Shown: positions 36,722-37,364 of the stretch, in pieces
How the letters are laid out: each line of letters begins with the position of its first letter
How positions within the stretch are numbered: the first letter of the stretch is position 1
DNA from: Bacteroidales bacterium
GTDB lineage: Bacteria > Bacteroidota > Bacteroidia > Bacteroidales > UBA10428
Length of the DNA stretch: 37,364 nucleotides
Assembly (NCBI GenBank): GCA_016935615.1
Contig: JAFGQO010000120.1
Span: 1 to 37,364 of the forward strand
Direction: 5' to 3'
Notes under the pieces: generated by a model
Database searches by the model: none
What the model was told of the DNA's origin: nothing
What the model saw: only the letters and a program-made list of their open reading frames with translations
Position numbers and translations under genes: made by a program

Positions 36722-36766
36722 CAAATTTAGGGAAATAATTTAAATTGTACAACATGTTGTACAATT
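36722..36766 (-). promoter_or_regulatory. yefM-yoeB operator palindrome and promoter
   Basis: A perfect 24-base palindrome (36743-36766) carries two TGTACA hexamers (36746-36751 and 36758-36763) whose centres are 12 bases apart, as described for YefM-YoeB in E. coli. On the minus strand TAAATTTG (36729-36722) is a -7 box, and a TTG within the palindrome lies 20 bases upstream of it, so bound antitoxin would cover the -33 element. Confidence 0.75.
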
Positions 36767-36839
36767 ATTTTTATACTCGCAGATTTCTATAATCTAACAT
36801 GAAAATGAAACACTGACAATTGAAGTAAGAGCATTTTTA

Positions 36840-36856
36840 TGGGTTTTGTGAGACTT
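36840..36856 (+). repeat. 17-bp direct repeat, right copy
   Basis: Identical to 36195-36211. It lies 122 bases upstream of the antitoxin start, beyond the operator. The bases outside the two copies differ, so the match ends are sharp. Confidence 0.7.
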
Positions 36857-36954
36857 TTTTCGCTCAATTCGTTTTGGGATTTTCCGGCCAACTATTAGGG
36901 GAAGCTTTCCATAGTAACTTTCACCCAAATTATAAATCCGCGATAGCAGGGGTT

Positions 36955-37080
36955 AATCGCACCCACATATCCTCCCCACCAGCCGCTCGTGAGCTCGCCC
37001 CCTTCGGGGGATTCGGTTACTCGCACCCGCTAATCCTACCCACAAGCCGCTCGTGAGCTCGCCCCCTTCGGGGGCTCGGT
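36955..37080. repeat. GC-rich 64-bp tandem repeat with strong hairpins
   Basis: Two units of 64 bases share an identical 30-base block (36981-37010 and 37045-37074). Each block contains CCCCC-TTC-GGGGG, which folds into a tight hairpin, and GAGCTC. The flanking bases, TCGCACCC then TCCT and CCCAC, also repeat with a few changes. The composition contrasts with the AT-rich surroundings. The repeat is bounded on the right by the tRNA terminator. The insert in the M56 pseudogene shows the similar order GAACCGAGC-hairpin-GAGCTC, so the two may be related. No convincing gene. Confidence 0.65.
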
Positions 37081-37119
37081 TCGAACCCCTTTGGAGATTC
37101 TCGGCCTCACCAAACAAAT

Positions 37120-37156
37120 AAAAGAGAAAACTACCGCAAGGGTAGTTTTCTCTTTT
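37120..37156 (-). terminator. Terminator downstream of tRNA-Arg
   Basis: A perfect 16-base stem (37120-37135 with 37141-37156) with a five-base loop lies four bases beyond the tRNA 3' end. Its minus-strand 3' side ends in TTTT. It probably ends the tRNA transcript; the length and perfection of the stem are unusual for a simple terminator. Confidence 0.75.
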
Positions 37157-37159
37157 ATG

Positions 37160-37233
37160 TGAACTTGGAGGGACTCGAACCCCCAACCTCCTGGTCCGTA
37201 GCCAGGTGCTCTATCCAATTAAGCTACAAGTCC
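37160..37233 (-). tRNA. tRNA-Arg (anticodon ACG)
   Basis: The cloverleaf closes fully: acceptor stem GGACTTG with CAAGTTC (one G-U), D arm GCTT...GAGC, anticodon stem CCTGG/CCAGG around loop CTACGGA, giving anticodon ACG (read as ICG for CGU, CGC and CGA), five-base variable loop, and T arm GGGGG-TTCGAGT-CCCTC. The discriminator is A and CCA is not encoded. A -7-like TATATTTG lies upstream at 37253-37246. tRNA genes are common integration sites, and mobile debris lies downstream. Confidence 0.95.
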
Positions 37234-37287
37234 TCAATGGCAGTGCAAATATAAAAATTATTCAAATACCTGCCGGTTGCTGTTTTA

Positions 37288-37364
37288 TTATTTTACCTTC
37301 TCATTAGAGCTTATACCTGACAATGGTATGGTAAAACAAAATACACTTCCTTCTCCTTCGGTAC
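37288..37364 (-). CDS. C-terminal end of a probable sensor histidine kinase (partial, runs off the window)
   Basis: The last 24 codons before the stop at 37288 read 'TEGEGSVFCFTIPLSG' then ISSNEKVK. The G-x-GS-x-F-x-FTIPL pattern is the closing strand (G2 region and after) of the HATPase_c domain of sensor kinases. Everything upstream lies outside the window, so the sensor part and partner regulator cannot be seen. The tRNA-Arg follows 54 bases further on, on the same strand. Confidence 0.65.
   Translation of the reverse strand, partial: TEGEGSVFCFTIPLSGISSNEKVK

Noticed and set aside
36955..37080. CRISPR array
   Set aside because: Only two units, period 64, imperfect repeats outside a hairpin core, no cas gene and no variable spacers.
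37036..37218. Open frames overlapping tRNA-Arg and the GC-rich repeat
   Set aside because: They read through a well-folded tRNA and its terminator; the peptides are typical spurious translations of tRNA and GC-rich repeats.

Overview
The window reads as chromosomal DNA of a Bacteroidota bacterium, most likely from the Bacteroidales/Marinilabiliales side. Four things support this. Two secreted proteins end in type IX secretion sorting domains. Several genes belong to families largely restricted to the phylum (DUF6913 next to dapA, DUF6340, a Bacteroidota-type SecA and LptD). Gene orders are typical: rpsF-rpsR-rplI without ssb, and lptD divergent from an amidase and an MCE gene. Promoter-like sites fit the Bacteroidota consensus TTTG-N19-TAnnTTTG. 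The DNA is AT-rich and densely coded, and most starts lack a strong Shine-Dalgarno sequence. No close species assignment is possible from sequence reading alone.

Layout. 1-5.8 kb: a DUF6599/discoidin protein, a Tat-exported Fe-S aldo/keto reductase, an orphan SiaC-like switch protein, a wrecked BlaR1/M56 gene interrupted by a GC-rich palindromic insert, a small membrane protein, a TPR protein and a Met/Gln-rich exported peptide. 6-9.6 kb: ligA, a DUF6913 gene and dapA. 9.6-15.4 kb: a T9SS cargo protein, a DEAD-box helicase and three tandem paralogous outer-membrane barrels, with two copies of a ~150-bp inverted-end repeat nearby. 15.5-25.8 kb: secA, a 1175-aa Asp-box propeller T9SS protein, icd, and dnaX split by an A10 slippery run. 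26-28 kb: a free-standing integrase-repeat/HTH protein and the ribosomal operon rpsF-rpsR-rplI. 28-33.7 kb: an envelope block of lptD, a SPOR-tailed amidase, an MCE/MlaD protein and a GroES-like protein. 33.7-36 kb: two lipoproteins. 36-37.3 kb: an accessory pocket beside tRNA-Arg(ACG), holding a transposase remnant, a yefM-yoeB cassette flanked by 17-bp direct repeats, and GC-rich tandem repeats. The right edge carries the last codons of a probable sensor histidine kinase.

How the parts relate. Most of the window is housekeeping: replication (ligA, dnaX), lysine/diaminopimelate synthesis (dapA), TCA cycle (icd), translation, protein export (secA) and envelope assembly (lptD, amidase, MCE). 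The most informative anomaly is dnaX. The zero frame stops three codons after an in-phase A AAA AAG slip site, and the missing C-terminal domain continues intact in the -1 frame. The layout matches programmed frameshifting, with the short and long products inverted relative to E. coli, although a homopolymer sequencing error remains possible. I found no CRISPR array, no prophage, and no convincing wholly new multi-gene system.
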